The translations under genes were made by a program, and so were the position numbers. A model generated the notes under the pieces. That model saw only the letters and a program-made list of their open reading frames with translations, ran no database searches and was not told the DNA's origin. Shown in pieces: positions 10,681 to 21,613 of a stretch of DNA of 64,000 nt (positions are counted from its first letter, which is position 1; each line of letters begins with the position of its first letter). The stretch lies in contig JAYESD010000005.1 in the NCBI GenBank assembly GCA_036927565.1, positions 152,912,023 through 152,976,022 of the forward strand, given 5' to 3'. This DNA is from Tuctoria greenei. Lineage: Eukaryota; Streptophyta; Magnoliopsida; Poales; Poaceae.

Positions 10681-10943
10681 TTGACCGCGGTGCTTCTGCT
10701 TTTCATTTGCAATGTTTCGTACTTGCTTTACATGATTGGAAAGATTGCTTAGTATTCATTTGCTAAGTTTTTGGTGCGTTTTGGTTGATATAGATGATAT
10801 CATGTTACTGTGGTTTTTCAACATGCTTATGTGAGGCTCTCACATAGGGTGTTGTGTTCGGAACTAACTTGAGTCAAGTCGAGGACTTGGGCTTGTATGG
10901 ATTGGTTGTTTATTCATGTACAGGTGTTGCTTGAGTTCAAGTC

Positions 10944-11174
10944 ATGGCTGGTGACGGGATCCATTGGACTAGTCTCAGGGAGGAGATGAGGTTCCAACAA
11001 CCAAGTTCGGAAGGAACTGTGGTTGAGCTGATCAGGAGGTCGCGCAGGATGATTGAATCAAGGGCGGTGCATATGAAGGTTACTGGACGTCGAAGGAAGA
11101 TGTTTGCACGTGTGCAAGGAGTGCATGGACGTGGCTACATGGTTCTGAGACGTGATGAAGAGATGTGGACGTAA
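10944..11174 (+). other. 76-codon open frame in copia U3
   Basis: An open frame starting 'MAGDGIHWTSL', repeated at 19453-19683 in the 3' LTR. The two copies differ at four codons (for example L/P near the end) and all four nucleotide changes alter the amino acid, which argues against purifying selection. In element E the frame is broken after about 47 codons. I recognise no domain. It is more likely a fossil or chance frame than a gene. Confidence 0.4.
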
Positions 11175-11458
11175 AGAATTGGTCGGAAAGGTCCAACCGA
11201 CTAGGTTATGGACTCAGACTGCAGCTGAGTCGGGTTTGACTCAAATATGGAAAGATTTTAGTTGATTATGTTAGGATTTTCTGTGGGTCACGAATTTGAG
11301 TTTTTTAGGAATGTGGGATACGTTCCTAAGGTGTTTGGAAGTCTTAAGATTGCTTCTATATGCGTATAGAATAATCTTGAGCAAATATGGAAAGTTACCA
11401 TTCGTGATCTGAGTAGGATTGGAGTCCTAGTTGATATTGGTTTGGCCTAAGGGCTGGT

Positions 11459-11465
11459 TATATAA
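11459..11465 (+). promoter_or_regulatory. TATA box, copia 5' LTR
   Basis: TATATAA in GGTTATATAAGC, conserved at 19968-19974 in the 3' LTR and inverted near 49700 in element E. Confidence 0.6.
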
Positions 11466-11525
11466 GCAAGGGAGCCAAGAGCTCGTCTTAGACGACTTTG
11501 GGGATGTTCCTCTTGTGTTCTATTG

Positions 11526-11531
11526 AATAAA
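11526..11531 (+). terminator. Polyadenylation signal, copia 5' LTR
   Basis: AATAAA about 60 bp after the TATA box, conserved at 20035-20040. This spacing is typical of a short R region, leaving a long U5. Confidence 0.5.
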
Positions 11532-12082
11532 ATTCGTTGTTTGAATGAACTTTTGTGCCTTGTTCGTCCGACTTGTTCCAGACAAGTTTTAATCGTCGAG
11601 TTTCTGGACAGCACTACCTTTCGTCGGTGGTTTTATCATAACTCGAGTTTTACAGATCCAATTGACGTGATTCTTTTTGGATTATCTTCACAACTTGATT
11701 TTCTATCATATGTAAAAATTTCACGGTCATTGGATTTGTGGTCTATGATCTACACGAGTTTCTTTGTAGCGTTCCAGAACCGTTTTTTCTCTGATAGGGC
11801 AGATTGACCATTGTTTGATCTTTCAATCATAACTTGAGTATTTCTCGACGGATTTGAGTGATTATTTTTGTGTTGTCTTCGCGACTTGATTCTCTCTGAT
11901 ATATATCACTTTTGTCACGGTGAAATATGTTTAGATTAGTCTCACACACGATTTCTTTAACAGATCGTTTTTCTGCCGAAAGGGTTTGGGGTTTAATTGT
12001 TTCCGCTGCGTAAGATTTTTAAATCTACCATTCACCCCCCCCCCCCTCTGGTAGCTTTTCATGTGCTCTTCGATCCTACAAT

Positions 12083-12094
12083 TGGTATCAGAGC
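12083..12094 (+). promoter_or_regulatory. Primer binding site, copia
   Basis: TGGTATCAGAGC, 2 bp after the LTR end: the perfect plant initiator-Met tRNA complementary site. Confidence 0.9.
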
Positions 12095-12142
12095 CACGGC
12101 GCTCTAATATTTGTGATTTGCACATGTTTTTGACTAATCATC

Positions 12143-14532
12143 ATGGAGAAGTACTCCGCCAAACCTTGTGTGTTTGCTGGTATTGATTTCCAGGTTTGGA
12201 AGGCACGCATGGAGGCTTTCATCCAGGCACAAGGCTTTGCAATATGGGAGAAGGTGTATAAGCCTTATGAAGTGCCACCCAATGATCAAGTCACAGCCAC
12301 AAACCTACGGGACATCGACAACAACAACAAAGCCCGAAACAATATATGCGTTTTGATCGTGTCGCGCAAAGCGACTTTGATCGTGTCGCGCACCTCCGAT
12401 CAGCATACGATGTTTGGAGAGCACTCTGTGATTACCATGAAGGCTCCAACACAATCAAGGAGGTAAAACAATATATGTTCAAAAAGGAATATATGCGTTT
12501 TGAGATGCAACCAGGTGAGTCTATCGATGACCTTTTTGCTCGTTTCAATAAAATTCTCAGCAACTTACGAAGTGTCAATGTAAATTTTTCTGATGATGAG
12601 AATTCTAGGCAACTTCTTAGTGCGTTAGGCATGTCAATTTGGGAGATGAAAGTAATATCTATTCGTGAATCTACTGTCATGAGTACACTTACTTTTGATG
12701 TGCTATATTCCAAGCTAAAAACTCATGAAATTGATATAATATCACGTAAGAACCCCAACAAGTCTATTGCTTTTGTTTCTCAACGTGATATGCCTAGCTC
12801 CAGCCAATGTTCATCTTGTAGTACACTTGCTTTGTTGTCCTCTCTAACCCTTGAACAGATTGAGGAGTTTCCAGAGGAGGAGCTAGCACTTCTCTCTACG
12901 AGGTTCTCAAAAGCATTGCAAAATGTGAGAACTAGAAGGAGAGGAAGCTCTGAACCTCAATGATGCTTCGAATGTGGTAAGACAAGACATTTTCGTTCAG
13001 ATTGCCCTAACCTTTCAGGTCCTACTTCTCGGGATGAAAAGAAAACAAGAACGAAGCACTCCTCTGCACAAGATACGAAGAAAAAGAAGGGTACCATAGG
13101 ACGCAAGATGATTAACAGCTTCATCACCGCATTTCAAGAACTTAGTTCAAGTGATGTGGACTTTGAAAGTGATGAAGATGATGACGATCTGGCCAACGTA
13201 TGCTTCATGGCGGGCAAAACAAGATCAAGATCAAGTCAGGAGGATGCAGAACACAACAGTGAAGACGATGAGGTATGTTCTACCTGCAATGAAATGTGTG
13301 ATGCTATTTCTCGTGCAACTATTATTGTCAAGAAAAAGGACAAAAAGCGTAGTGATAATGCAGCTAAAATTGAATCACTAGAATCAGAAATTAACCATTT
13401 AAAAACTTCGATTCCTAGTAATGATGCATGTCCCTCATGTGACTTAATCAATGAACAATTGTCCACATTAAGAAGTGCACACTCCTCCACTCTAGATAGA
13501 CTTGATAAAGAAATTGAAAAGAACAAAGAGCTTGCTACACTTAATGATAAAAACTTGAAAGATGCTAGCTGTTCTACAATTGATTTGCATTGTTCTACTT
13601 GTGAGGATCTTGATAAGAAACTACAGGATGCTATAAATGAAATTTCTATATTGAACAATGCTTTACGTTCTCGTGAAGTTAAATTTTGTTCAAATTGCAA
13701 ACTAAAAGGAAAAAATTCATGTGAAAATTGTCTTGATCTGTCCAATAAACTTGATGATATGCATAGGACATTAGATCAGTTTTGTAATGGGAATAAGAAC
13801 CTAAACTTGCTGCTGAATTCTTCCAAGTCATGCAATAATAAAACTGGTTTAGGTTTTGATTCTCATGCTCATGCTAAAGCACATCCACCTAAAATTGTGA
13901 AGTCATTAGGAAGTGGTTTGAATCAAACAGTTCCTAAACAAAAATGAGTGGTTTTCAAATCTGCGGGAGTGTTGTCTCATTCGGTTTCAAATAAAAATAT
14001 TGCTTGCTCATCTAGACATGAACACAAAGTTAAATTTCATTGTACCTTCTGTGGTAGAGATGGTCATGTCATAGATTTTTGTTACAGACTAGCTAAACAA
14101 CAAAAAAAGGAAAGGATGATTGCTAGATCTTATAACTTTCATGCAATTAGAAAAACACAACCTGCTTTAATGAGTCAGAAATTTGAAAAGGTAGCTTCCG
14201 GAACTTTTGGCAAGAAATCTACAAAGGCAGCTCCGGTAGTTCCGATAGCTCCGAGAGCTCCCGGATCTTCTACTGTTCCCTCCAAAGCTTTAGTTTTTGC
14301 CTCCGAGCCTTTTGCTTTTACCTCCAGAGCTACTTGTTTTCACTCTAAACAAGTAACAACATCTAAATCAATTGTTAAGAACAGAAAACCTCAACCTTTG
14401 ACACATAAACCTGCTGTTTTATCTCATCTTTCGCGTGTTTTTCCTACTGCACGTCACGTGACTCAGTACTGGATTCCTAAATGCCTTTTGACTAACCCCA
14501 ATATTGAGTCATCGACATATTGTGCTTTTATG
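12143..14532 (+). pseudogene. gag: Copia gag with coiled coil and two zinc knuckles
   Basis: Starts 'MEKYSAKPCVFAGIDF' at 12143. The frame shifts near 12345, beside a 17-bp repeat at 24-bp offset (12352-12368 and 12376-12392). The UBN2-like gag domain then runs to about 12760. The first CCHC knuckle 'CFECGKTRHFRSDC' is at about 12967, after a TGA at 12961. A serine/acidic stretch and a lysine-rich coiled coil holding five CxxC pairs (13276-13740) follow, then a TGA at 13945 and a second knuckle 'CTFCGRDGHVIDFC' at about 14041. A long gag with internal coil and second knuckle is seen in SIRE-type copia elements. Stops make it non-functional. Confidence 0.85.
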
Positions 14533-15830
14533 TAGGTTACACGTTTGAGGAAGGAGAACATTTGAATTGTGGATTCAGGTTGCTCACGCCACATGACCGG
14601 TAACAAAGATTGGTTCTCCTCCCTCTCTTTTGTGTCACGTGTAGAGAATGTTACTTTTGCCGATAATTCTTCAACTCCTATAATTGCTAAGGGTTCGGTT
14701 AGAGTAAATGATCACTACACTATGAAGGATGTGGCACTTGTCAAAAATTTGAAATACAACTTGCTTTCTGTTGCACAATTGCTAGATGAAAATCTAGAAA
14801 TTATTTTCAATAAAAATTGCTGCAAAGTTGTAAGTTCAAATAGTGAGCTTATTTTTAACATGTCTCGGTTTGGAAGAGTTTTTAAAGCTGATTTTGATAT
14901 GTCTTCCTCTAAGCATAGGTGTCTAGTTGCTAATGATTCAAAGGACTTATATTTTTGGCATTGTATACTTGTTCACGTAGGCTTTGATCACCTAACGCGT
15001 GTTAGTGCTCTTGATCACATACGTGGGCTGCCTAAGCTTAAAGGGGACAAAGAAATTGTGTGCTCTTCTTGTAGACATGCTAAGATGGTTGCAGGTTCAC
15101 ATACTCCTCTCACAATGATCATGACAACTGAACCGTGTCAACTTTTGCACCTTGACACCGTAGGACCTTCACGTGTTCAATCCTTCGAAGGTAAATGGTA
15201 TGTTCTTGTTATTGTTGATGATTATTATAGATACTCTTAAGTTTACTTTATGGCGTCTAAGAATGAAGTTTTTAGTCACTTTAGAACTTTATTTCTTAGA
15301 TTATCAATTGATTACCCAGGATCTTTAAAAGCGATTAGAAGTGATAATGGAACTGAATTTAAAAATCAATCTTTTGATCACTTTTGTGCTGAAAATAAAA
15401 TAGTTCATCAATTTTCTTCACCATATGTACCTCAACAAAACGGTGTTGTAGAAAGAAAGAACAGAACCTTAGTTGAGATGGCTAGGACTATGCTTGATGA
15501 ATATTAAACTCCTAGGAAATTTTGGGCTCATGCGTTAGCAACCGCTTGTTATGTCTCAAATCGTGTTTTCTTGCGTGCTAAGCTAGGTAAAACACCATAT
15601 GAGCTCCGGTTTGGACATAGGCCTAGTGTTACACACTTTCTGGTCTTTGGTTGCAAATGCTTTGTTAAGAAACATGGTAATCTTGATAAATTTGAACCTC
15701 GATCCATTGATGACATGTTTCTTGGTTATCCATCTCATACTAGAGGCTACCGCGTGCTTTTACTTGACACTAACAAAATTGTGGAGACTTGTGAAGTGTC
15801 TTTTGATGAAGCTAGACCAGGTACTAGCTC
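14533..15830 (+). pseudogene. pol: Copia protease and integrase
   Basis: Protease motif 'VDSGCSRHMTG' at 14569 follows a TGA at 14563-14565 in place of the usual Trp codon. The integrase zinc-binding region (H-H-C-C; 'CSSCRHAKM' near 15061) is at 14950-15080. Core catalytic residues are all visible: Asp 15154-15156, Asp 15343-15345 in 'SDNGTEF', Glu 15451-15453 in 'VVERKNRT'. TAA stops at 15238 and 15505 interrupt the core. All parts share one frame, so the stops are point changes, not shifts. Confidence 0.9.
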
Positions 15831-17709
15831 CGGTGTTGCAGGACCAGATCTGTATCCTCAGGGGGAGGGTATTTTCGAACATGAAGAAGAGCCGGTGATA
15901 CTACCTAGTAGTTCCGAAGTTGACACGTGTCCAGCTCCGGACATTGAACAAGCTCCGGCTATCACCTATGCTGGTCCTGATCATCCACAAGTCACAAGCT
16001 CATCAATCTACAATGAACCTAATGAAGAAGAAGCTTGTGAGACATCTGTTCCCCTACGGTTTTACAAAGATCATCCCCCACAACAGATGATTGGAAGCTT
16101 GCACGAACGAGTCACACGGTCCAGGTTTTGCGATCCAAACTCTCATGCTCATTTTTCTTTTGTTGCTTCTTTTGAACCCAAAGATATATCACACGCACTC
16201 ACTAATGAATCTTGGATTATTGCCATGCAAGAAGAGTTAGAAAATTTTGAAAGAAATAATGTTTGGAAACTTGTACCTCCACCTCAAGGTCACACTTTAA
16301 TTGGAACTAAATGGATATTTAAAAATAAACAAAGTGAGGATGGGGTTGTGGTTAGGAATAAGGCTAGGTTGGTTGCTCAAGGTTTCACTCAAGTTGAAGG
16401 TCTAGATTTTGATGAAACGTTTGCTCCTGTCGCTAGATTAGAAGACATAAGAATTTTGTTAGCTTTTGCAACATCTAAAGGTTTTAAGCTATATCAAATG
16501 GATGTTAAAAGTGCTTTTCTTAATGGCTACATAGATGAGGAGGTTTATGTCAAACAACCACCGGGTTTTGAAAATCCAGATTTTCCTAATCATGTTTACA
16601 AACTGTCCAAAGCCTTATACGGTCTCAAACAAGCCCCTAGAGTATGGTATGTTAGGTTAAAAACATTCTTACTTGAAAAGGGGTTTACCATGGGCAAGGT
16701 TGATAAAACTCTTTTTGTGCTTAAACATGGCAATGCCTCATTATTTGTTCAAGTGTATGTGGATGATATTATCTTTGGTTGTGCTTCTCATGATCTTGTG
16801 TCCAAGTTTTCAGCAATGATGAGTTCCGAATTTGAAATGAGTATGATGGGTGAACTCACTTACTTTTTGGGGCTGCAAATCAAGCAAACCAAGGAGGGTA
16901 CCTTTGTGCATCAAACGAAGTATACCAAAGACCTCCTAAGGCGCTTCAACATAGACAAAAGCAAGCCTCTTCGGACACCAATGGGAACAGCAACAACACT
17001 TGAACTTGATGAAGATGGTGAATCCGTGGATCAAAAAGAATATAGAAGCATGATCGGATTACTTTTGTTCCTCACGGCATCAAGACCGGACATACAATTC
17101 AGTGTATGTCTTTGTGCATAGTTTCAAGCTTCCCCACGTGTTTCACATCGTCAAGCCGTCAAAAGAATTCTCAGGTACTTACATGAAACTCAAGAATTTG
17201 GCATTTTTCTTCCTTCTTCCTAAACCGTTACTTTGAAATCTTTTTCGGATGCTGATTTTGGGGGTTGTAGGATTGATAGGAAAAGTACTTCCGGTGCTTG
17301 TCATTTTATTGGTAATTCTCTTGTTGCTTGGTCCTCTAGAAAACAAAATTCAGTTGCACAATCCACAGCCGAATCTGAATATGTAGCGGCTGCTAGTGCT
17401 TGCTCACAAACTCTTTGGATTGTTCAAACACTTAAGGACTATGGGGTTGATCTAGATAGTGTTCCACTGTTCTGTGATAACACTAGTGCTATTTGCATTG
17501 CCAAAAACCCCGTGCAACATTCTAGAACTAAGCACATTGATATTAGGTATCACTTTCTCAGAGATAATGTTGAAAAAGGAAACATTGTGCTTCACCATGT
17601 AGATACCGAACAACAATTGGCTGACATTTTTACAAAACCTTTGGATTTCACTCGTTTTTGTTACATTCGTAGTGAAATAGGGGTTATGCATCCTCATGGC
17701 TTAAATTGA
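15831..17709 (+). pseudogene. pol: Copia reverse transcriptase and RNase H
   Basis: A Pro/Ser-rich linker (15831-16130) leads to the RVT_2 domain: 'WIIAMQEELENFERNNVW', 'LVAQGFTQVEGLDFDETFAPV', 'MDVKSAFLNG', 'YGLKQAPR' and the active site YVDD at 16756-16767. RNase H follows with 'SDADFGG', 'AESEYVAAA' and 'DNTSAICIAKNP' (17250-17510), ending at 17707-17709. Reverse transcriptase itself is open for over 500 codons; stops at 17119 (TAG) and 17221 (TAA) separate it from RNase H. Confidence 0.93.
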
Positions 17710-18684
17710 GGGGGAGTTTTTGAAACTTGGGAAGTCTATGTGTGAATTTGAAATTAAAATAATATGAGCATAGTATTTCATACATATATGACTTTGTGAT
17801 TCCTTTTACATGCTGAAAGTTCTTACTACATTACTCATGTTATACATTTTGTAGTTTTTGCCATGTCTAGTAATTGGAATAATTACTTACACTAAATCTT
17901 GTCATGGTCGAACTTTCTTGCTGTTTTGAACTTGTTGCATGCTCACAAATGCTTTTAATCATTAAGAATTAATCAAGTAATCAACTCAAATGTTGAGTTT
18001 TTATGAACAAATATAAATTGAGAAAAGATCAAGAGAATATGCTTGTATCGCACTTCTTCTTTTGAGATGGCTTGTCATTGCACTTAGATATGAACTTGGA
18101 AGAAGTTGTGTATGACTAAAACCATGTCCTTAAGCTTGTGATTGTCAAATGACATAGGCTTGGCTTGGTTGGTTAGAATAAGGCAGATGCGCATATAATC
18201 TCTTGCAAATATCATATGATCTAAATTTATGCTTTGAAAAATAACAAAATGCAGCAACAAGTGTCATGCTTTCAGGTATTGAAATAGTTAAGTTTGTGAG
18301 ATCATGACTTGCTTAAATTGAAAATTACATTTGATCTCTAGCATGGCTTACACTACTTTATGTATCTCATTGATGTGATAATGTAAGGTACTTGATAGTA
18401 TGACTTGGATGAGCTTTGTTTATATGTATATGTTATAATATGCTCATAACAACTAAAGTTGGAGAGATAATTTGTTTATATGCTCATGACTTGCTGAATA
18501 CATTGCCAAGGGGAGAGAGATAAGCATGAAGAGAAAGAAAATATGGGCATAAGGAGAGATAATAAAGGGGGAGAGATTGTCTTTTGATTTATAAAAGGGG
18601 AGAAATTTCCTTCAAAACTTTTATGTGAATAAGCCAATGTTCGGATTTAAATGGTGTTGCTAATGCATTCATCAAGGGGGAGAT
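17710..18684 (+). other. Copia 3' noncoding region and polypurine tract
   Basis: About 975 bp without open frames. A purine run GAGGGGGAG lies directly after the RNase H stop (17709-17717), and the main polypurine tract AAGGGGGAGA is at 18674-18683 just before the 3' LTR. Several AAGGGGAGA-like runs at 18510-18610 could be secondary tracts. Confidence 0.8.
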
Positions 18685-20583
18685 TGTAAGACCTATATGT
18701 GCTTAATACATTGGCTTGTAGTGAATACACTTGGCTTTGATGATAAAAGTTTTTAAATATCACCAAAACACCTTTTTTATCAAGGTCCGACTCTAGCTCT
18801 GAGCTACAGCAAGATCCGACGGTAGGTCCGGCTTGGTTTGGGTAGCTCCGGTTACGTTCGATGCTAGGTCCGACTAGCTTTGGTCAGCTCCGGTGAGCTT
18901 TATCTTTAGCTCCGGCATGTCTTTAGCTCCGACATGTCTTTGATAGCTCTGACATGTTTTTGATAGCTCTGACATGTTTTTGCTAAGCTCCGAGTTGTTT
19001 TTTCTAGCTCCGGCTTTTGGGTTTACTAGTTCCGACTAGTTCTGGTTAGCTCCGGCGCTAGGCCCTGCTAGTTTTGTAAGCTCCGGCGGGAGCTTGGTTG
19101 TACTAGTTTTTGGTAAGCTCTGGCGCTAGATTCTACTAGCTTTTGTTAGCTCCGGCTCAAGCTCCGGGTTGCTCTGGCAAGGTCCGGAACTTGACCGCGG
19201 TGCTTTTGCTTTTCATTTTAAATGTTTCGTACTTGCTTTACATGATTGGAAAGATGGCTTAGTATTCATTGCTAAGTTTTTGGTGCGTTTTGGTTGATAT
19301 GGATGATATCACGTTACTGTGGTTTTGCAACATGCTTATCTGAGGCTCTCACATAGGATGTTGTGTTCGGAACTAACTTGAGTCAAGTCGAGGACTTGGG
19401 CTCGTATGGATTGGTTGTTTATTCATTTGCAGGTGTTGCTTGAGTTCAAGTCATGGCTGGTGACGGGATCCATTGGACTAGTCTCGGGGAGGAGATGGGG
19501 TTCCAACAACCAAGTTCGGAAGGAACTGTGGTTGAGCTGATCAGGAGGTCGCACAGGATGATTGAATCAAGGGCGGTGCATATGAAGGTTACTGGACGTC
19601 GAAGGAAGATGTTTGCACGTGTGCAAGGAGTGCATGGACGTGGCTACATGGTTCCGAGACGTGATGAAGAGATGTGGACGTAAAGAATTGGTCGGAAAGG
19701 TCCAACCGACTAGGTTATGGACTCAGGCTGCGGCTGAGTCGGGTTTGACTCAAATATGGAAAGATTTGAGTTGGTTATGTTAGGATTTCGTGTGGGTCAC
19801 GAATTTGAGTTGTTTAGGAATGTGGGATACGTTCCTAAGGTGTTTGGAAGTCTTAAGATTGCTTCTATCTGCGTATAGAAGAATCTTGAGCAGTTATGGA
19901 AAGTTACGATTCGTGATCTGAGTAGGATTGGAGTCCTAGTTGATATTGGGTTGGCCTAAGGGCTGGTTATATAAGCAAGGGAGCCCAGAGCTCGTGGTAG
20001 ACGATTTTGGGGCTGTTCCTCTTGTGTTCTATTGAATAAAATTCGTAGTTTGAAGGAACTTTTGTGCCTTGTTCGTCCGACTTGTTCCAGACAAGTTTTA
20101 CTCGTTGAGTTTCTGGACAGCACTACCTTTCGTCAGTGGTTTTATCATAACTCGAGTTTTACAGATCCAATTGACGTGATTCTTTTTGGGTAATCTTCAC
20201 AACTTGATTGTCTATCATATGTAAAAATTTCACAGTCATTGGATTTTTGGTATATGATATACACGAGTTTCTTTGCAGCGTTCCAGAACCGTTTTTTCTC
20301 GGGTAGGGCAAATTGACCATTGTTTGATCTTTCGATCATAACTTGATTTTTTCTCGACGGATTTGAGTGATTATTTTTGTGTTGTCTTCATGACTTGATT
20401 CTCTCTGATATCTATCACTTTTGTCACGGTGAAACACGTTTAGATTAGTCTCACACACGATTTCTTTAACAGATCATTTTTCTGCCGAAAGGGTTTGGTG
20501 TTTAATTGTTTCCGCTGTGTAAGATTTTTAAATCTACCATTCACCCCCCTCTGGTATCTTTTCACGTGCTCTTCGATCCTACA
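18685..20583 (+). repeat. Copia 3' LTR
   Basis: Starts TGTAAGACCTATATGTG and ends GATCCTACA. It is collinear with the 5' LTR, with scattered substitutions and small indels. The 5-bp duplication CACGG follows at 20584-20588. Confidence 0.93.
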
Positions 20584-21613
20584 CACGGTATGGATCTTAT
20601 GAGTACACCGTGATGTCCTTTGGATTGACAAATGCGCCTGCCTACTTTATGTACCTCATGAATAAGGTCTTCATGGAGTACTTGGATAAGTTCGTCATGG
20701 TGTTCATTGATGACATTTTGATCTACTCGAAGAATGAGAAGGAACATGAGGAACACTTGAGGCTTACGTTGCAGAAATTGAGGGAGCATCAATTGTATGC
20801 CAAGTTCAACAAGTGTCGGTTTTGGTTGAAAGAGGTGTCATTTTTGGGTCATATAATCTCAGTAGGAGGAGTATCGGTTGAACCCGGAAAAGTGAGAGGC
20901 GTGTTGAAGTGGGAGCCGCCACAAAATGTCAAGGAAATAAGAAGTTTTCTTGGGATGGCTGGATATTACCGTCGGTTTATCAAGGACTTCTCCAAGATAG
21001 CCAAGCCCATGACGGAGTGGCTACTGAAGGGAAAGGCTTTCCAATGGACTCCAACTTGTCAAAATAGTTTCGAGGAGTTGAAAAGGAGGTTGACAACAGC
21101 CCCAGTTTCGGTACTGCCGGATGTGAGCAAGAGTTTTGACATTTATTGCGATGCATCGAGACAAGGACATGGATGTGTATTGATGCAAGAAGGTCAAGTG
21201 GTCGCCTAAGCATCAAGACAACTAAAGAAACATGAGCAGAATTACCCAACGCATGATTTGGAACTCGCAGCCTGGTACATGCATTGAAGATTTGGAGGCA
21301 CTGTATTCTTAGACATAGGTGTGAAATTTATACGGATCATAAGAGTTTGAAGTATATTTTCACACAAACAGATCTGAACTTGAGGCAACGGAGATGGTTG
21401 CAGCTCATCAAAGATTATGATTTGGGGATCAACTATCATCCGGGAAAAGCCAATGTAGTGGCCGATGCTTTGAGTAGAAAAGGAGTAAGTCACCAACTCA
21501 TGATTCGAGGATTGCCATTCGAGTTATGTGAGGAGTTTAAGACGTTCAACCTCGGATTTGTAAATGATATGGAGATGATGGAGTTAAACCCAACCTTGGA
21601 GCAAGAAATTTGA
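20584..21613 (+). pseudogene. pol: Element A reverse transcriptase C-terminal part and RNase H
   Basis: Resumes the frame cut at 10173. Palm and thumb follow with the active site FIDD at 20703-20714, 'YSKNEKEHEEHL' and 'FLGHIISVGG'. RNase H starts 'FDIYCDASRQGHGCVLMQ' (about 21135-21190). A TAA at 21207-21209 and a one-base shift near 21272 break it; the next frame carries 'IYTDHKSLKYIFTQ' and 'ADALSRK' to a TGA at 21611-21613. Confidence 0.9.

Larger units (their letters stand above)
10174..12080 (+). repeat. Copia 5' LTR
   Basis: Starts TGTAAGACCTATATGTG and ends TTCGATCCTACA. Contains an AGCTCCG repeat array (10266-10680), a 76-codon open frame (10944-11174), a TATA box (11459) and AATAAA (11526). 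A run of C near 12035-12046 is longer than in the 3' LTR. The family recurs at 18685-20583 and, inverted, at 49098-63598. Confidence 0.93.
10174..20583 (+). mobile_element. Nested Ty1/copia element (SIRE/Maximus-like)
   Basis: A complete 10,410-bp element inserted in element A's reverse transcriptase. LTRs are 1907 bp (10174-12080) and 1899 bp (18685-20583), TG...CA, with CACGG duplicated on both sides. Domain order gag, protease, integrase, reverse transcriptase, RNase H defines copia. The long gag with a coiled coil and a second zinc knuckle, the long LTRs and the nearly 1-kb 3' noncoding stretch suggest the SIRE/Maximus group; that placement is inference. One frameshift and at least eight in-frame stops are present. 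Confidence 0.93.

Noticed and set aside
12030..12050. Poly-C run as a structural signal
   Set aside because: The 3' LTR has only six C at the same place; most likely homopolymer slippage or a sequencing artefact.
12083..12094. tRNA-like match
   Set aside because: Only the short primer-binding complement of initiator-Met tRNA, not a tRNA gene; no cloverleaf follows. No tRNA or rRNA gene was seen in the window.
13236..13745. 169-codon minus-strand frame in copia gag
   Set aside because: Antisense shadow of the coiled-coil gag region; no independent support.
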